This document shows positions 45,525-58,888 of a stretch of DNA of 64,000 nucleotides, in pieces. The stretch lies in contig CM060953.1 of the NCBI GenBank assembly GCA_030765055.1, positions 179,158,709 to 179,222,708 of the forward strand. Direction: 5' to 3'. The notes below the pieces were generated by a model. That model was not told where the DNA came from and searched no databases. It saw only the letters and a program-made list of their open reading frames with translations. This DNA is from Mantis religiosa (Eukaryota; Arthropoda; Insecta; Mantodea; Mantidae). Both the position numbers and the translations under genes were made by a program. Every line of letters starts with the position of its first letter. Position 1 is the stretch's first letter.

Positions 45525-48430
45525 AGATAATTAGGTACATCAAAATACCTTCCGCACCTGGAGTAAATCCACCATAGAAGTTACTTCCGTTTTACTGCTA
45601 TGAACACTTTAGATGTGATGCCATTCTAATTGTAAACTGGACCATATCTTTTCCATAACTGCTATGTTAGTTGAATTACGAACCATGTAAACTTTAGCTA
45701 TCCATTCCTTGGAAATCTATAATTAATTTCGAGGAATTTCTTTAATATCTTAAAAGGTTTCACCGAAGTGAAATTTTAAGATTGTTCAGGGTTTAACTGC
45801 GCACAATTCAATTAGTAGTGGAATGTTTTAATACAAACATAACACCTTCCACAACATTTAAAAACGTTCTCTAAATCCTTAGAAACCTTTCTTTATACAG
45901 GATGTTTCAAAATGACACCGAACTGAACATATAGAAGGAGCTGCTCAGCTTCTATGTGGCACGTATATATAGCTTTTACCGCCAATAGAGCCGCATAAAT
46001 AGAATGAGTGTGGATTAGGCAGTGACAGGAACAACGACGCGTGCCTCACGCTGTCGGAGTTCGCAGGTATAGGTCACACGCCGTGCCGCGTCCTGTAACT
46101 GTTTGTAAACATACCTACATACTCCGCAGAAGCTCGCTACTATTAAGAATTTCTTTGGCTTATGAAACAGCAATAGAAGCTATTGCTTAAATATTGCTTA
46201 TCAGTGTTTAACGTGTCACAAAATTCCCTTATAGAAGTCCATGATGGACATATGCAACCTTTTAGAGAGAAATTGATGTTAGTGAGATTGAGGATGGAAG
46301 CATCAAATGCTAAAAAGAACGGAGAACATCAAAGAATTATAAAGTTAACCAAAACTAAATACCTTACGCAATGAGACAAGCATTTTATTTCACTGCATTT
46401 AATAATACTAAATAAACCATAAGTAAGTGAAAAGGAAGCTGTTGATTTTACAGTAACTGGTTGAAAATACCTACTGTACAATTAAGATCAGAGCAAAATG
46501 AGCAACCTTCAACTGTCCGAGTTATTAGTCGACTTTTTCACAAGTAACTGTCATTTGTTCCATTAACTGAATGCGAGGCTAGGGTCACTGATAAAGAGGA
46601 ATGTTGATGCGTCCTAATAACTTTTGAGGTTCGCACACCAGTGGTTCCTGCACTGCCTAATCACAAGATCGTGTAATATTTCATGCTGCATAAAATTATA
46701 CCTAACAGAACTTCGAAGCTGCGACACGAAATTCGGACCAGTTAATTTATAAATTACGAACGGCTGTAATCTTTCGGTGTAGTTTTGAAACAAACTGTAT
46801 ATTATGTTTCATTAAAGCTAGCGGGTTGCAGCTACCAACTAATTTGTTCAAAGTTTCAAAAGGTTTCGTGCTTCAACATTAAAAATGCTAGTAGAGGAGA
46901 AGATTTTCAAGAGCAGAAAAATGTAGTTAAATTACAAACAAGAAAAATGAATTTACGATATTACTTTAATCCAATATCAATGAGCTGTTGAAGAGAATTG
47001 TGCTGTTATGGTTAAAGTAATTTAATATTTTAATCATTAAACTTTAACTAATGAAACTTAATAATTCTGTGAAACAAGGTTCCATACACCCCAGACATTT
47101 AAAAATTGCTAACAAATCCGCTGCTTTATAAAGCTCTGGTTCTATAAATATCCCTCTACTCTATGGTTTTTCCTTCTCTATAATCAGGCTGAAGTATCTC
47201 TCGTGGTCACTATAAAACTTTAAGGCAAGCTTGTATAATTTTCATTATTTTAATTGCTTTTATACGATCCCAGTTGCTCTTGGATTAGAGGTTAGAGATG
47301 TCCTCATTCCCTTTTGTTGCTATTAACTCTAATTTGAACAAAAGAACCCCGGTGTGAAATATTAAGCGACTAAACAATAGTGTTTGAAAACAAATATTTT
47401 ATTATGCTGCACAGGATTTATTTTTTCAAATTCCCACGGGCAATTTAATTAATTTCATTTACTCTTTCTTTATGAAAATACCTCACTATGACATAATGGT
47501 ACTTTTAAAACTCAATCCTGCCGCTTACCCTTTATTACTGCTGTTTCATAAATTTATCGTAATATTCCCAACAGCCCATGAATATTTCCCATTTAGTATT
47601 GGAGATATGGAAATCATAGTGCCAATTTTCATAGATTGAAACCAGTACAACACTATGCAAAGCAAAATAATTTTGGGATGAGTGAATTCTAGAATAGATA
47701 AAATATTCAGTACAGTAATATAGCTATAATAAAGCATATTTATTAACCATTATTCAAGCAGAAGACAACAAGTATATGTTGCAGTTTCTGGCCACCAAAT
47801 TCATTAGGACAGCACTACTCATAAACTAACTACACTTCCACTCTGGAAGTGTTTTCATATCTCCTTGCTGCATCAAGACACGGGCTTAACATTTCATACT
47901 GCTGCAGTAGATGTAGAATCTTTCAGGTTTTGCTGCAGCCTCCTTTATCTCTAGTTAGAACATCTTCACCTCTGTTCACAAAATTACATTTCAATTTAGA
48001 CATTGATTCCAGGGTCAGTTTTATTCTTCCATATAAGACAAAACGCGTTCAGATTCAACATTACTGTGAGGAATTTGTTTAACTTTTATTATTATTGGGC
48101 TTTCCACTTTTCAGTGGTTGCCTTTAGTTCCTGTTAAACTCCTCCGAGTTCTTCTATCCTAGCAGTGCTCTTCTTCCAGTCCTTTCTATATTGTTTTATT
48201 AACTTCATTCAACCATGTCAAGCGCGCATCCAACCATGTCAAGTAATTTTAAAAGTTACTAAAATGTAAACAAAGTTTTTACTTTGCTATAATCCTTGTC
48301 GTTCAGCTCTCTATTGGGTATGATAGACCACTTGATTTTACTCAGAAGCTAATATCACGCTTGAGATTGTTTTACATGAAAAAACATCTACAACCCAGGA
48401 CCACCGACTTTACTTCCCTTTCCAAGAAAT
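45525..48430. other. No gene recognised
   Basis: Largely AT-rich. The segment starting at 45899 (caggatgtttcaaaatgaca) resembles the start of Tc/mariner-like elements, but no transposase or matching right end was found before 47 kb. Other short open frames show no motif. Confidence 0.4.
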
Positions 48431-48436
48431 AATTTT

Positions 48437-48531
48437 ATGCCCGAAAAAGTCCATCGCCCTTCGCTGGATCTGCTCTCGCGACCTCTAGAAGCAAGAGGCT
48501 AGCCTATTATCTCTACACCAAAGCGGGCAGC
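48437..48531 (-). repeat. Possible tRNA-like SINE head
   Basis: The minus strand starts ctgcccgctttggtgtagag and holds an anticodon-arm-like gcttctagaggtcgcga. It resembles a diverged SINE A head, but the B box is not convincing. Confidence 0.3.
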
Positions 48532-49405
48532 TACAATTTCCAACATAATTTATGTAGTCTATCATATTATTCTCACAATCGATCCGACCCATGAATTAAA
48601 AATATTCCTGGCACGCCGAGCGTAATGGTTGAGGGATTAGGCATCTAAGACTCTTATTCGGGGTCCTTCTTTGGATTTTATTGTCCAAGTCCCATACTTC
48701 GGAACCACTCGTGCCTTGTCCATCTTGGTAAAGGGATGCTGCGAGCAATTTTATATCGCAATATATTTCCTCTCATTTACTTTGCCTTTCAGGCTTTGCA
48801 GAGACTGGTAGGGTGACTTGTTAAGTGGCGTGCGAGCTAGATGTAATTAAGAGCGAGAATGATTTCTTCCCTGCCAAAGAAGACTTAGTGCCGCCCTTAG
48901 GACAGTTTCGCCTCATCCTTTCCTACGATAAATTTTCCGTTTCTTAACCCCAACACTTTTCTGCAGGCTCAATCAAGTGTAGGAACGCATATTTTATCCC
49001 CAAAATTATTTCCGTGCTATAAGCATCCTTAAAAGAACTTCTTTCTACCAATATACTGAAATGTTTTCTGGTACAATAAACAAGTATTATAATATTAAAC
49101 CTCATAACTTAGCCTATTTCTAGTGCATATTTTACACTTCATAAGTTGAATCATAAAACAAAACTGTCACAAAGTATTGCAAACCCATATGACACAGCCA
49201 AGAAGAACGCGAATAAGATAAATACTTGACTTTACAATTCACGTGACCCTCATTGGATGTTTACAAGTCTTCGATTATTGCTAGAGGACACTAGTGGTGC
49301 AATCAGATTTTCAAGTCCACAAAATGAAATCTGAATAAGTCTTATTTTGTTGCAGACCAAGAAGAGCATTGCTGATAGAGGAGCAGATGAGAAAGATTTC
49401 ACCCA
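48532..49405. other. No gene recognised
   Basis: A tRNA-like patch near 48610-48680 (gcgtaatggttgagggattag) is the only notable feature. It is weak and I do not call it. Confidence 0.35.
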
Positions 49406-50210
<805 letters not shown>

Positions 50211-50933
50211 CGAGAAATTATATTTATACTATCATAAACAAATTATAATGTAATACAACACAATTTAATGCTATATCGTGTATATGCTAAAAATCTGTAA
50301 AACTTCAAAATCAGCGCACAATGCTCAAAACGCCACCGTTGTTGTAAAGTGGCCTCCACTTCTGTACGCTTACTGGCCAACCCTTAGAGGTTGACAAGTA
50401 CGGAAGCAACTATGCTGATTATTTTATTCATGAATATTGTGACGACCTGTTCTTACTTTGTGAATAATTAAGGAACACGTGGTCAGGTCGAAAACAATCA
50501 TTAATATACAAGTTCCAAAATCGTATGTACCTATTTTACTCACAAAAGAAAACTACCTAATATTGAGTAGATGACTTGAATCCAAGGGAGAACACGCAAC
50601 ACATTTTCTGAAATGTATAACACGTGGTGGTTAGTAATTACGAGTGAGCCAACATTACACAACGAAATATTACTCCTTAAATGAAAGTTAGGAAAAGGTT
50701 ACTATATATTAATCAAATACAGAAAACACTTTTAAAGCCTTTTGGCACGTTATACAGAATTACTAAGGGGCATTGAAAAAATTGTAAAAAAAAAAAAAAA
50801 GCAAAAATGAGGCCAGAACTTCCACGTGGTTTTACATTTTTTATACACAATTTCTACATATCACGAAAGATTAGTTTTTATTTGAATTTTCATAATGAAC
50901 CTATAAAAAAGTTATACACGGAGCCTTATCACC
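50211..50933. other. No gene; holds a 55-bp direct repeat
   Basis: 50439-50493 (gtgacgacctgttct.. to ..ggtcaggtcgaa) is repeated at 50939-50993, exactly 500 bp on, with one change. The rest is AT-rich. Confidence 0.5.
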
Positions 50934-50938
50934 AATAT

Positions 50939-51291
50939 GTGACGACCTGTTCTGACTTTGTGAATAATTAAGGAACACGTGGTCAGGTCGAACACTCGGG
51001 AGCAAACACTCAGAGCAGAACTACTTGCTTTAGCGAGAAGTTGGGATCTTTTCTATAAAGGTTCATTGGTAAAAACGTAGGGCAAAGCTAATTAAAAGTG
51101 GAATTCACTTAATAAGAATATTTATTACAACAAGCAGATTTACAAATGTGGCCACAACGGCCGTTTACCTGTCCAGAAGTGGAGCTGCCTACAAAACCAT
51201 CCTACCCCATCAGCTGGCAGTTACAGAGAGAGAGTGACGTCACACCTACTACTTGAGTCACCAGAGAGTAATTAATAAAGTCGTTTGTGAC
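50939..51291. mobile_element. Candidate solo LTR or small insertion
   Basis: The 353-bp segment starts GTGACGACC and ends GTCGTTTGTGAC. It is flanked by an exact AATAT on both sides (50934-50938 and 51292-51296) and has AATAAA at 51274-51279. Its first 55 bp recur 500 bp upstream. These are features of a solo LTR in plus orientation, but the termini are not the canonical TG..CA with this duplication. Confidence 0.45.
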
Positions 51292-51296
51292 AATAT

Positions 51297-52164
51297 ATTA
51301 CTAAACTCTGTCTGAAGCTTCTGAAAACTGGAACAGATTTTAGCTTCTATGCATCTTTTCATCCAAATTGTAGAGCATATGTTTGTACCCTCTCTAATGC
51401 CGCAAGATAATTTAATAATATAAAATCTTCACAATATTATATAAATAATCTGACTTAACCTACGGCCTCAAAGGTCACCAGTAGTTTAGATATGGCATAC
51501 AGTTTGAACCCATCGAAGAAAAGTAATGCAATGCACGATGCGCCGAGTGCAATTTTCCTGACTGTGTATTGCTATACACTGATATTAAAATAATTTCCGT
51601 AAATATTCAATAAGTATTTAAGTACATACTATATAGATTCTAGAGTATTTTCGCAACCCACAACCATAGCAACGGGGTTCAACTGAAAACTGACGATCGT
51701 AATCCGCGTCGCCGTAGCCGAAGGATTTCACACCAATGACTGCCTCTGTAATCAAGCTGTAGCTCTCCACACTCTCCCTAAGGGGACGCATAGGTGTGTA
51801 ATCCCCATTGTACTTTCGCCTGGTTACACGGGAGCCAAGTTCAATAAGAAAGTGGTATCAATCTTTTTCCTTCTTTCCTTTTCATGTACTTTTACCCTTC
51901 GAGTAGCAGGTGTGTTAGGGGTGTTGAATGGCCACTTAAGGAATACGCGTATACTGGTCCAGTGCTTTGAGAAAACGTAGGGTACTTATAGGCAAACACA
52001 CAACCATATCCATATATAACCAATTTTACTTTCTGTACCATGAACTGAGGGTATTACATCCCAGCCAAAAAATCCGATATCGGTTTTTCATGTAAATACT
52101 TTATTTTATGGCATTTGAATTTTAAAAAATGTTAGAAAACATGTATCACTCTTTCTTACTCCTT
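51297..52164. other. No gene recognised
   Basis: AT-rich, nothing recognised. Confidence 0.4.
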
Positions 52165-52490
52165 GTAATTACGTCCTCCAGCATTAAGTCATATGTATGA
52201 TGAATAAAATAGCTGAAATGATGCTCTAATGAACATATGGCCCATAGAGCTCAGTTACCAGGCATTTAATCTTTAGTATAAGGGAAAATGTGCAATGTTA
52301 AGTCTTATTGGACAATGAATGAAATGATGCTCATATGAGCCAGCATCCATAGAGCTCATAGTTATTGTACATTCATCTTTCAGGAAAAGGGAGAGCGGCG
52401 GAATAAATAACAAATCTTCCAGTTAACTCAATCTGACCGAGATTCAATCTTACGACCTCTAGAACGTGAGGAAGACATGCTACAGAGCCT
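52165..52490 (-). repeat. SINE A with duplicated body (old copy)
   Basis: Two diverged body units lie in tandem (starts about 52175 and 52289, period about 114 bp) and are followed by one degenerate head (ctgaccgagattcaatct). The junction joins agggaaaa to tgcaatgttaag, the same place as in the array at 63081. Confidence 0.7.
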
Positions 52491-52909
52491 CCTTATTTTT
52501 CTAGGAATGTCCTCTGAAATCCAATTCATTCTGGATGATTTGTGCATAAGTAAGAAACTGAAAGAGATACAAAATATCCTTATATAAAACATACAGATCT
52601 CATTAAATCACACAATTTATCTTTTTCTCTCTCTCTAAGTGAGCCATTTTGGAGATGTTCTTTTGATATATGTTTCTATACTAATACTTTTCTCAAATAG
52701 AAATACGCTACTCTTTTGTTTATGCCCCAGACGTGCTACAGGAAGGAAATTTCAAATCCATTTCATAGCGACCAGCTTTGAAGGTTCTGTGATTCGCTTA
52801 AAATCTAACATGTTCCTATATTCTTCTTACAAGATAATTTCTACAAGTGTTTATCTAAATTATAATAGTTTATATGAGAATACAAAATTCCAGATTAGTG
52901 CAATACATA
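52491..52909. other. No gene recognised
   Basis: An open frame at 52639-52980 has no motif. Nothing else seen. Confidence 0.4.
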
Positions 52910-53435
52910 CGAGGGTGGTCTTAAAAGTAAACGACCTAACAAAGATACAAGACTTTCTTCAGATGTGTTTTTCAACATAGTCTCCTTGTAACTCTACACA
53001 CTTCTCCCAGCGATGCTCCCATCTCTGTAATCCGTCCAAATAATACTCGGACTTTTCTCTGCAAAATAATTGTTCACCAAGGTGATTACCTCTTCATTTG
53101 ACGAAAATCTCTGTCCTCCGAACACACTTTTTAGATGAGGGAACAAAAAGAAGTCTCTTGGGGCTAGATCTGGTGAGTAAGGCGGATGGTCAAGCAGTTC
53201 AAACCGTAATTCATGGATTTTCGCCATTGCAACCACTGAGGTGTGAGACGGTGTGTTGTCTTGGTTAAACAGAATTTTTTCCTGCAAATATGACCGTTTT
53301 TCCGCAAATTCTACCTTCAGCTTGTCAAGCAGTGATGCGTAGTATACTCCTGTAATAGTTTTTTCTTTTTGAAGATAATGGATTAAAATAACTCCATGAA
53401 TATCCCAAAAAACAGTCGCCATCACTTTCCCAGCC

Positions 53436-53479
<44 letters not shown>

Positions 53480-54221
53480 AGCTTTTGCTTTTTTTTGGAG
53501 TCGGCCCCCACTTTGCAGTCCACTGCTTGGACTGTATTTTTGTTTCGGGCCTATAATGGAGTATCCAAGTATCATCTTTAGTAATTAATTGGCGCCAAAA
53601 CTTGGACTTATTGCGCCTAAACTGCACCAACAGAGCGTTGGAAATGTTCATTCGAACACGTTTTTGGTATAACGTGAGCAAACGCGGCACCCAACGCGCA
53701 GACAGCTTTCTCATGTCTAAATGTTGAGCTAATATGTGACAAACACGTTCTTTTGACATGTTTATAGTCTCTACTATTTATCTCACTTTGATTCGGCTGT
53801 CGTCTAGTACCATTTGGTGAACTTTGGTGATGTTTTCGTCGGTAGTTGCAGTTTCGGACGTCCCGAACGTTCACCGTCTCCACAGCTCTTTACGGCGACG
53901 TTTTAACATAGCTGCCCAAAATATCACTGTGGTAAATGATGGTGCAGAGTCCCCGTGCACAGAATCCAACTCATCTTTGATTTGCGTAGGCGTATTGCCT
54001 TTCAAAAACAAATATTTAATGACAGCTCGATACTCGATTTCTCCATTTTCATAAAAACACTCACATCAACTAACTCAAACGACTTTTACATAACTGAGCG
54101 TTCAAAATGACTGAAACTTTGGTGAGTAACTGTCAATAAATGAACAATAACATTCACTAGCTTTTATTTACTAGTGCTGCCATCTTCATGAGGAGGTCGG
54201 GAACTTTTCTGACCACCCCCG
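52910..54221 (-). mobile_element. mariner element with both ends, A41 insertion
   Basis: The 1312-bp element is flanked by TA. The left end CGAGGGTGGTCTTAAAAG pairs with the minus strand of the right end, CGGGGGTGGTCAGAAAAG. The transposase lies on the minus strand. ENGEIEYRAVIKYLFLKGNT begins near 54050, a stop falls at about 53777, and a longer open part, from MSKERVCHILAQHLDM, runs from 53759. The first catalytic block reads TKDDTWILHY (Asp kept). The second is NQDNTPSH and the third PYSPDLAPRDFFLFPHL, so the D,D34D triad is present. A run of 41 A (53438-53478) inserts into the coding region between the first and second blocks. It is dead, but structurally complete. Confidence 0.92.
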
Positions 54222-54223
54222 TA

Positions 54224-55540
54224 TGTTTTATTTAAATAATGTGCGAAAAAATTATAGTTGACTTGGTGCTGAAATTTGGTTCTCACCACAACTGCCACTT
54301 AATCAATCCAACTTTAACTAAATTGTCTTTTTATTCACGATTCATTTTAAGTTAATTTTTCATTAAATAAATATTGACGGACATGCTTTCCTTTTCAAAT
54401 ATTTCATTTAAAACTGATGCTCTGTGTTTTCGAACTCACTTGTTATTCACGAGTTCTTTTCTAAATTGTTATTTTCTTTGCTCTAGGTTTTCAAAATGGA
54501 CATTCCCCTGTATAAAACTCTGTGTCTAACCTTTTAACTCATATGCTTAATTGCTTTTCGTTCTATGTCCTTTCTTTCTCCTAGTTAGTCTTCGTGTACA
54601 ACTCGACTATGCTGCTACGGATTTATCGGCAATTTTACAACCATCAAGAAACTTCTAGCTGGTGGGTTGGGAAGAAGAAATCGAATACTTTTTTTTCTCT
54701 CTACCACAGCAAATCTGGTAAATGGAATTGTATTAAAGGCAGCATGTAAATTCTCCCTTATAATTTACTACGCAGTTGCCGTGCAGCTTAAAAGTTGCTT
54801 GCAACTACTACTCCAACAGATATAACGGAAGCAGCAGATTCCCCTACTCTGGGAAACACAAAGACTCGAGAGATAATGCACATTCCCCTGCAGTCGGCAG
54901 AACAATTCCTCCTTGCTACACATGTCTCGTACATTTCACAGGACTTCTGTCAGGAGATAAGAATATCACGAATCGCTAACGTTACACAAACGATATCAGC
55001 CTTTGCGTTTTCAAAAGTCGCGTTTCACTTGTCTTGAAAGCGAACCACGCGCAGAATTCCATTCCCTGATGAAAATATTGTAGTGTATTCACTACGTAGA
55101 TGAAAACCACCTTTTCCAGTTAAAGAACAAGCAAAAGAAGGCGTCCTATTTCCATGACTCTCTAAAAAGTTCAAAAAGAGTATATAATTACATAAAATAT
55201 ACACGTATAGCTATTTTATTTGTCGTATATTTGAAAAGTATGAAATAAAAGACAAACGGCTAAAGCAAATTCATACTACGACGGATTCAAATTAATTTAT
55301 GAATAAGGCTCAGATGAATAACAAAGATAAAGTGCTCTTATTGACCTTCTTGCTCAGGAGGGAAAAATCTGGTGAATTATTTCAAAGATTGGAACACTAT
55401 ACCCTGTTCAGCCTTAAAGCGTGTACGTTATTGCGTAGCACAAGTTTCAGAGTGAAGCAAATAGTGAAGGACAAGTAGGAATAGTTTGTTACTACATACA
55501 GTGCTTTATTTTTCACTGGTGGCCGATCGGACGGCAGGAG
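54224..55540. other. No gene recognised
   Basis: AT-rich, nothing recognised. Confidence 0.45.
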
Positions 55541-55869
55541 CTAGCTGCATGCACATACTGTATACCCACGACAAGAAGGCTAGAGGGGTAGGGTCTACAC
55601 AGACAGCCGTCGCTGACCTCCCTCTTGTGCCAGGGAGTTACCGAGCCGTTCCCGAAGGGCGCCCGGCGCTTCCGTGGGGCTTTCCAGTAGGGCAAGACCT
55701 AAAGATTGACAACACCCCTCCCCCCCATCTGGTCCGAAAACACAAGACCGGTGGAAGTGTTTACGCCACTTACACGCGCCAACCCCAAAACGGGAAGGCT
55801 ACCGAACAATCTCGGTTGGGGCACCTGGTGATATAGCACACCTTTTACTAGCTATGCTGGCAAGTACGT
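55541..55869. other. GC-rich unclassified segment next to repeat X
   Basis: A 116-codon plus-strand frame (55486-55836) crosses it without a known motif. It may belong to the element that also contains repeat X. Confidence 0.3.
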
Positions 55870-56120
55870 GGGAATATATGACTTCCCTCAACCCCGTCCG
55901 GAGACGTACCCGATCTCCCACGGGTATCGGGAACCACTGCCCCCTCGAGTTCAACCCAATCCGAGCAGCTCCCATTCAGGGAGGGGCTCAAGTGTTCGGC
56001 CCGAGGTTCCTCTAATAACGTCAGAGGTACCACGAGTGGTAGGAGTCCGCAGCGCCCGCACTACGGCAGCTGAAGGGGACGGATCTCCCCCCTACGGGGG
56101 TATGAAGGACAGGGGAGCTT
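55870..56120 (-). repeat. Repeat X, inverted copy
   Basis: The minus strand matches 35035-35245 with shared blocks gaacctcgggccgaaca, gactcgagggggcagtg-like and cgtggtacctctgacgtt. Divergence is clear but the alignment runs through about 210 bp. Confidence 0.65.
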
Positions 56121-56999
56121 GAACTATTTGTCTGCTCCGGTAGCGGATCTCTTTACTAGGAAATAAATGTATGAGAGTGCATATGAGTCATCCATGCTGC
56201 CAGATCTAATGTTTGTTGCAATGATACGTATTATGTACGGGTGAGCTATTTTTCCTTGTGTACGCGTCGTTGGAAAGTTAAGCCGCCTTGTAGGCGGTGC
56301 TTTCCTGACTGTTACCGTGCCAGGACTAGGTCCTTTGCTGGTAGAACGGTGGTGGTTGATAGCAGATGGTGGACAAACAGTGGGATAGTAATGGTGGATT
56401 GTTTGTTTTTAATAGAAAGTAGAGTGTGATATTGAGAAAGGGGATGGTTTAGAAAGTTTTAAAGATGGGGTGATTTCAGTTAGTGAGGAGTAGTCTGGGT
56501 CGTTTGTAGCTTTCGCCAGGGTCTATGTCATACTCTCCGAGACCTCGTATGAGAGTATTGAAGCTTTGCGGGAGAGAGTCGAAGAATTTTTTTGATAGAG
56601 AATGCAGTCACGTAGAGTGGGCATGGATGTGTTACGGTGCATATTGATGTTGGGAATGTACCAGCCAGCATTAACCGATATCCTGAGAAATCATTTATTT
56701 TAAACGAGCCTTCCATTCTTGTCATACTCGGAAGGCGAGCATACACCCCGAGGAGAAAGCAAAAGTGATTATGTCTAGCTTGCCTCCTTGTCCTGGGCAA
56801 TCCTAGGCTTCTCACCGTTCCTGGCACCCGCCTTTCTCCGCGTCAGGCATGTTCGGCTGTCGTTAGTGCGGGTTATTGTTGTGTTCTTTGTGGTCAAATT
56901 GTGATAAGCTATGGTATAATACCAAGAAGTGCACATGCATATTCATGTACGATTGCTAGGTGCGAACTAAGTCTTGTAGCAAAATGACATGGCTATTTG
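56121..56999. other. No firm call; possible LINE first-frame scrap
   Basis: A plus-strand frame at about 56630-56700 reads VHIDVGNVPASIN and FILNEPSILVI. This recalls the region before the zinc knuckles in LINE first-frame proteins, but the cysteines are not readable. Weak. Confidence 0.25.
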
Positions 57000-57930
57000 T
57001 AGACCGATTTCCTGGTATTTCTGCGCCTCATAGAGAGACCGTTCGGAAAACTTGTAAAGAGGTTCATGGAAACTGTTTCTGTTCTGGATAAGAAACCCAA
57101 AAGAAGTCGCCATGTACTTACTGGGGAAAAACTCGATGAGACAGGACAAAAGTTAAGAGTAGCCCCAAGAAAATCTCTGACTGAGTTAACACAGGAAACT
57201 GGTGTTTCACAACTCTCGGCTTGGAATGTCATTGAACTTCTGAAAATACAACCACACAAAATGATTAACTGAAGTTCAGGAACTGCAATCACGTCATACT
57301 GCGAGTATAGTAAATACCTGCAATTGGGTAGCGGGCCAAGTTAATAATGGTTCTATAGACCCTAAGTAAATTTTGTTCTTACACGAAGCATAGTTTTCGT
57401 TACATAGTCGTGTATCATCACAAAACAACAGAAACAGCAGTGTATAAAAACCGATATTGGGAAAGAAATGTCATTACATGGCCATAAAATTGATGTTTGG
57501 TGTGCTGTGAATGTGCACCGAATTATGGGAGCTATAATCTGTGAAGAAGAAGTTAATGGACAGGGATAAGATGCCATAATCTAACCATTACTGCAATATT
57601 TATGACAGTAGGTGCACGCAGGCATATTTTCAGCAACACACTGCTACAGCACATACAGCTGATCTATCGTTGTAAATAATTGGGGAAAATTTTGAAGTTA
57701 GGGTCACCAGTAAAGAACTATGGCCCCCGAATCCCCAGACCTTACGGTATGCGATTTTTATTTATAGGGTACTTAAAAAACAAAGCGTATCGGAACAAAC
57801 TCGCATATTTTGGAAGAACGTAGTTGGAAGACAGAGAAGAGGCATTGCTCAATTATTAGAGAACATAGGTTGTCCCGTAGGTGAAATAATTGTAAAAGTT
57901 TGGTCCAAGGTTTATTGACCAAAATGATTA
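57000..57930 (+). pseudogene. Tc/mariner-like transposase, heavily degraded
   Basis: Pieces in order: APHRETVRKTCKEVH, VSVLDKKPKRSRHVLTGEKL, PRKSLTELTQETGVS (helix-turn-helix), FLHEAXFSLH in place of the first catalytic block, FQQHTATAHTA (second block with Asp replaced by His), and NVVGRQRRGIAQLLENIG. The set corresponds to the same insect transposase group as 29629-30175. All catalytic blocks are damaged and many stops interrupt it. Ends not found. Confidence 0.7.
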
Positions 57931-58378
57931 TGATGATTCAGCTTATGTGCCTGGCCAAGAAAAGATATGAAATCTTAAAATTATTACATATAAGTTCTTT
58001 TTTTATTTTGTTTATTTAAGGTAGCTTATCAGCAACCACAGTAGAATTAATGCATTATTGAGACAACAATGAAATATAAAACAAACAGTACAAACAGTTA
58101 CTACAATAAACAAAACAACTAAATTCACACATTACAGTGAACAATAGTGATGTAAGTAGAAATACAGATACATTATAACAATAAACAGGGTTCAACTTAC
58201 TAATAGTAAAATACAAAAAGTGTGCATTAAAAAGAAACTGTAATAACATCTGCCTAACATAAGATATAGTTGAACAAATTTTATATAGTAGATGACAGTT
58301 GTGATGAATCCATTAATATTATAATTGTCTGCATTCTTCAACTGAATTAAAATGGCATATAAGTCACCACTGAGGCTT
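57931..58378. other. No gene recognised
   Basis: AT-rich, nothing recognised. Confidence 0.4.
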
Positions 58379-58702
58379 TCAGTAAGGGTTTATGGCTTTC
58401 AGTAAGGATGGGCACTCAAGGTTGAGGTGGGATGTTGATAACTCTTGAGTGCCACACTTCGGGCATGGATATTTAGCTGAATTCTTCATTAAATAACTAT
58501 GGCTTAGGATGAAGTGACCAATACATAGTCCGTTGAGCAGAATTTGTTCTCTTCTCCGGAAGTGAATATTCGATAGAATTTCTAACAAGTTATAGTTGTA
58601 GTTTTGATGGACTGGATTGCCATTGTTTGTCCCAATGCTACAGAATATGGGTTTTAAACATATTTTTGACATCTTACTGGGCAAGAGGACAGTCCATTTC
58701 AT
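58379..58702 (-). pseudogene. LINE (I/Jockey-like) C-terminal fragment
   Basis: The minus strand encodes RREQILLNGLCIGHFILSHS and then CPKCGTQELSTSHLNLECP. The pattern, R.Q..L..LRIGHT.LTH..L followed by a CCHC finger (CPxCG..xxxxHLxxxCP), is the typical C-terminus after the RNase H domain in I-type and related LINEs. The frame is open for 107 codons. The RNase H and RT parts are missing, so it is 5'-truncated. It could match the family of the RNase H scrap at 9121, but the two pieces do not overlap. Confidence 0.75.
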
Positions 58703-58808
58703 TGATATTTAAGCCCTGATTATTAGGGAGGTAAACGGAGAAAATTGTTACATCTACATTTAATTTGATTCTAGCTGTAGTGACTTCCATTGTAGTTTGG
58801 ATAGGACT

Positions 58809-58888
58809 GAATTTTTCATGTTGACTATCAAAAACCTTAGCCTATATACGGCTAGTGTGGAGAAATGATTAATTTCCATCAATTAAGT
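58809..58888 (+). repeat. SINE B 3' fragment
   Basis: The bases match the end of the copy at 7642-7966 closely (gaatttttcatgttgactat, then cttagcctatatacggctag and ttaatttccatcaatta). The core is absent. Confidence 0.8.

Noticed and set aside
45899..46790. Tc/mariner-like element beginning at caggatgtttcaaaatg
   Set aside because: Only the start resembles such an element; neither a transposase block nor a matching right end was found.
55486..55836. 116-codon frame as a gene
   Set aside because: It lies in GC-rich repeat-like sequence next to repeat X and has no motif.
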